NCBI GenBank assembly: GCA_023416965.1
Contig: JAEZGJ010000307.1
Coordinates: 1-23,319, forward strand
Source: Pseudomonadota bacterium
GTDB taxonomy: Bacteria > Pseudomonadota > Alphaproteobacteria > Rhizobiales > Phreatobacteraceae
Direction of reading: 5' to 3'
Length of the DNA: 23,319 nt
Below, one piece after another: positions 21,815 to 23,319 of this stretch. The notes below the pieces were generated by a model, which was not told the DNA's origin, made no database searches, and saw only the letters and a list, made by a program, of their open reading frames with translations. Position 1 is the stretch's first letter. Each line of letters begins with the position of its first letter. Position numbers and translations under genes: made by a program.

Positions 21815-22129
21815 TCAGCCGGCCGCCCGCATCACCGCCGAGGCGGTCTTGAAGAAGGCGCTGGCGATGCGGAAGGCGGAGAAGAAGGCGATCGCTGCCA
21901 GTACGAATTCCAGGAGGCGACCGCGCCGCCAGAGGTGAATCCAGAAGTCCCAGGACACCACGGGCCAGCGGGTGCGGTAGGGAGCAAGGCCGCGCATCCA
22001 CGGGCGCAGCATCATGTCCTTCTGCGGTAGGCCGAGATCGTCGGCGATCCAGCGCGGCCAGAAGGACAGGAGCCAGGCGGCGGTCCCGACCAGCGCCAGC
22101 CAGACGAGACCGTGGAGAAGAAGGTCCAT
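21815..22129 (-). CDS. Small two-helix membrane protein of unknown function
   Basis: A 104-residue protein. The first helix is at about 4-24 (LLHGLVWLALVGTAAWLLSFW) and the second at about 73-98 (LLEFVLAAIAFFSAFRIASAFF), separated by a loop rich in Trp, Arg and Pro (RWIADDLGLPQKDMMLRPWMRGLAPYRTRWPVVSWDFWIHLWRRGR). No known family is recognised. The ATG at 22129 has only a weak ribosome site. It lies between the DUF2865-type gene (51 bp) and the monooxygenase gene (74 bp), all leftward. The 74-bp gap to the monooxygenase holds a GACCGG/CCGGTC inverted repeat and a purine-rich run, and may carry that gene's promoter. Confidence 0.7.
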   Translation of the reverse strand: MDLLLHGLVWLALVGTAAWLLSFWPRWIADDLGLPQKDMMLRPWMRGLAPYRTRWPVVSWDFWIHLWRRGRLLEFVLAAIAFFSAFRIASAFFKTASAVMRAAG

Positions 22130-22180
22130 GGGGATCTTTCAAGGAGTGGGGCGCAAGCCGGAGGGGGCGCCCGCCCGCCG

Positions 22181-23319
22181 TCACCCGCCGCTCGGAAGGG
22201 ACGGGGTGTCGGCGCGCGGCGCGTAGAGGGGGCCGATGACGCGGACGGGACGGCGGTCGGGCTCGGCCGGCGCGGGGACCGACGGCACGGCGGCAGGAGC
22301 CGTGCCGCGGATCTCCACGGGCTCGGGCTCGGCGGCGGCGCGGATGGTCCCGTCGATCCCGATGGTCGGGCGCGGAGCCCCTCCCCGGCCGCGCGAGCGG
22401 TCGATACGCTCCAGCCGTTCGGCCTCGCGGCGGGCGCGCTGCTCGGAGGCGATCTCCTCGCGCACCGCCTGCCGCTGGTCGGCGGGCATGGAGAGAAGCC
22501 GGGCCTGTTCGGCCGAGATCACCTGGTCGCCGCTGCGCAATGTCGGGTCGGCGCGGTCGGAGAAGGCCTGCGCCCAGGAGCCGTTGCGGGGACGGCAGGT
22601 GCAGGCCGCGTCGAAGCGCTGGCGGAAGCGAAGCGCGTTGGGCAGCGCCGTATAGGGCGCGCCGTCGACCGACACGGCATTCTCGATCTGGTCGTCGCGC
22701 ATGCGGTAGAGCGCCACCGGGGCGCCCGGGCACTGCATCTGGCAGAGCTCCTCCTGGCCGAGCTCGGCTCCCGGCCGGGGCGACGAGGTCATGGGAAAGA
22801 AGGCGCCGTCGCAGAGGCGCACGCAGACCGCGCGGTGCCCGACATTGCGGGGCCGCTCGTCGCCGTCGCCGGCGCGGAGCTGGTCCTCCGGCACGGGCTC
22901 GACATAGTCGGGAAGTCCGCCGGGCGTCTCGCGCCGGGCGCCGAAGAGATGTTCGATGAAATTGCCGAAGCCCGGCCTGCGGGGCTCCTCGCCCTCGCGA
23001 TAGGCGGCCTGCGGGCGGCCGTCCGGCGTGCGGTATTCGCGGGTGACGTCCCGCTCGGGTGCGCCGCCGAAGCCGAAGAAGCCCGGCCGCTGCGCCGCAG
23101 CCTCGCGGGTGGCGCCGCAGCCGTTGGCGTCATAGGCGGCGACCAGCTGGGCCCGCTGCTGCATGCGCTGGGCGGACTGGACACCGCCTCCGCCGGCCTG
23201 GGCCTCGAGCTGGGCGAGGTTCGCCTGCATCTGGCGGCGCCGCGCATCGAGGGCAGAGCACTGGGCGCCCTGGAAGAAGCCGCCGCAGCCGGCGGCCTGA
23301 TAGGCGCGGGTGATATTGG
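22181..23319 (-). CDS. DUF2865-type protein, 5' end cut by the window edge
   Basis: The frame stays open to the right edge, so the start (probably a signal peptide) is missing; about 379 residues are visible. The N-terminal part has paired small Cys motifs (AGCGGFFQGAQC) and a coiled Gln-rich stretch (RRQMQANLAQLEAQ, QRMQQRAQLVAAY). The core shows CVRLCDGAFFPMTSS, ELCQMQCPGAPVALYRM, DGAPYTALPNALRFRQRFDAACTCR, the hallmark of DUF2865 proteins of Hyphomicrobiales. A charged EQRARREAERLERIDRSRGR helix and a Pro/Ala/Glu-rich tail follow. Function is unknown; a periplasmic or envelope location is likely. An internal ATG at 23230 should not be taken as the start, because the Cys motif lies before it. 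Confidence 0.88.
   Translation of the reverse strand, partial: NITRAYQAAGCGGFFQGAQCSALDARRRQMQANLAQLEAQAGGGGVQSAQRMQQRAQLVAAYDANGCGATREAAAQRPGFFGFGGAPERDVTREYRTPDGRPQAAYREGEEPRRPGFGNFIEHLFGARRETPGGLPDYVEPVPEDQLRAGDGDERPRNVGHRAVCVRLCDGAFFPMTSSPRPGAELGQEELCQMQCPGAPVALYRMRDDQIENAVSVDGAPYTALPNALRFRQRFDAACTCRPRNGSWAQAFSDRADPTLRSGDQVISAEQARLLSMPADQRQAVREEIASEQRARREAERLERIDRSRGRGGAPRPTIGIDGTIRAAAEPEPVEIRGTAPAAVPSVPAPAEPDRRPVRVIGPLYAPRADTPSLPSGG

Noticed and set aside
20211..21938. A 575-residue rightward open frame opposite the monooxygenase
   Set aside because: It is a shadow of the FAD-binding gene and has no domain similarity.
22181..23230. Treating the ATG at 23230 as the true start of the DUF2865-type gene
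   Set aside because: The frame stays open to the window edge and encodes an AGCGGFFQGAQC motif before that ATG, so the gene is truncated by the window.

Overview
The window is GC-rich chromosomal DNA. It most likely comes from an alphaproteobacterium of the Hyphomicrobiales (Rhizobiales). Support for this comes from the gene families (a CreA-type secreted protein, a DUF2865-type protein, a leucyl/arginyl-transferase of Bpt type, a Mg-type HemB, a citramalate synthase with the long C-terminal domain), from very high GC at third codon positions, and from promoter-like boxes close to the Caulobacter housekeeping consensus. No genus can be named safely. There are no rRNA or tRNA genes, no CRISPR array, no insertion sequence and no canonical hairpin-plus-U-run terminator. 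It reads as core metabolism with a few accessory insertions.

Left part (1-4053). An AT-richer gene-free stretch (1-409) is followed by a leftward valine-catabolism operon: an isobutyryl-CoA dehydrogenase-like enzyme (2914-4053), 3-hydroxyisobutyryl-CoA hydrolase (1815-2900), a small four-helix membrane protein (1345-1818) and 3-hydroxyisobutyrate dehydrogenase mmsB (410-1297). Read in this order they take isobutyryl-CoA to methylmalonate semialdehyde, apart from the hydratase step. The divergent region 4054-4243 carries a good promoter for this operon, a strong 10-bp inverted repeat and, 50 bp before hemB, a 17-bp palindromic box matching 14 of 17 positions of the Irr iron-control element.

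Middle (4244-15763). hemB, a small lipoprotein, threonine ammonia-lyase and bpt run rightward. parC and a VOC-family protein lie leftward. creA, a second secreted protein, then cysS, a GFA-family protein, a 44-residue membrane protein and citramalate synthase cimA run rightward. Many genes overlap by 4 bp (ATGA, GTGA, TTGA), which suggests translational coupling. Having both threonine ammonia-lyase and CimA gives two routes to 2-oxobutyrate for isoleucine.

Right part (15764-23319). A leftward type II toxin-antitoxin pair and a LOG-family phosphoribohydrolase are divergent from an Atm1-type ABC exporter and its downstream membrane protein. These converge, sharing a CTAG, on a leftward FAD monooxygenase fused to a DUF2783-like domain. 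A two-helix membrane protein and a DUF2865-type protein cut by the window edge follow.

The observations most worth a second look are: an 18-codon leader ORF that starts at a predicted transcription start and ends in a TTGA overlap with bpt; a low-GC palindromic element translated in frame as the linker of the FAD monooxygenase-DUF2783 fusion; the Irr-like box at hemB; the cysS leader, with a mini-ORF and a 10-bp inverted repeat; and an 8-bp hairpin that hides the ribosome-binding site of the 44-residue protein before cimA. I found no single large unknown defence or mobile system.
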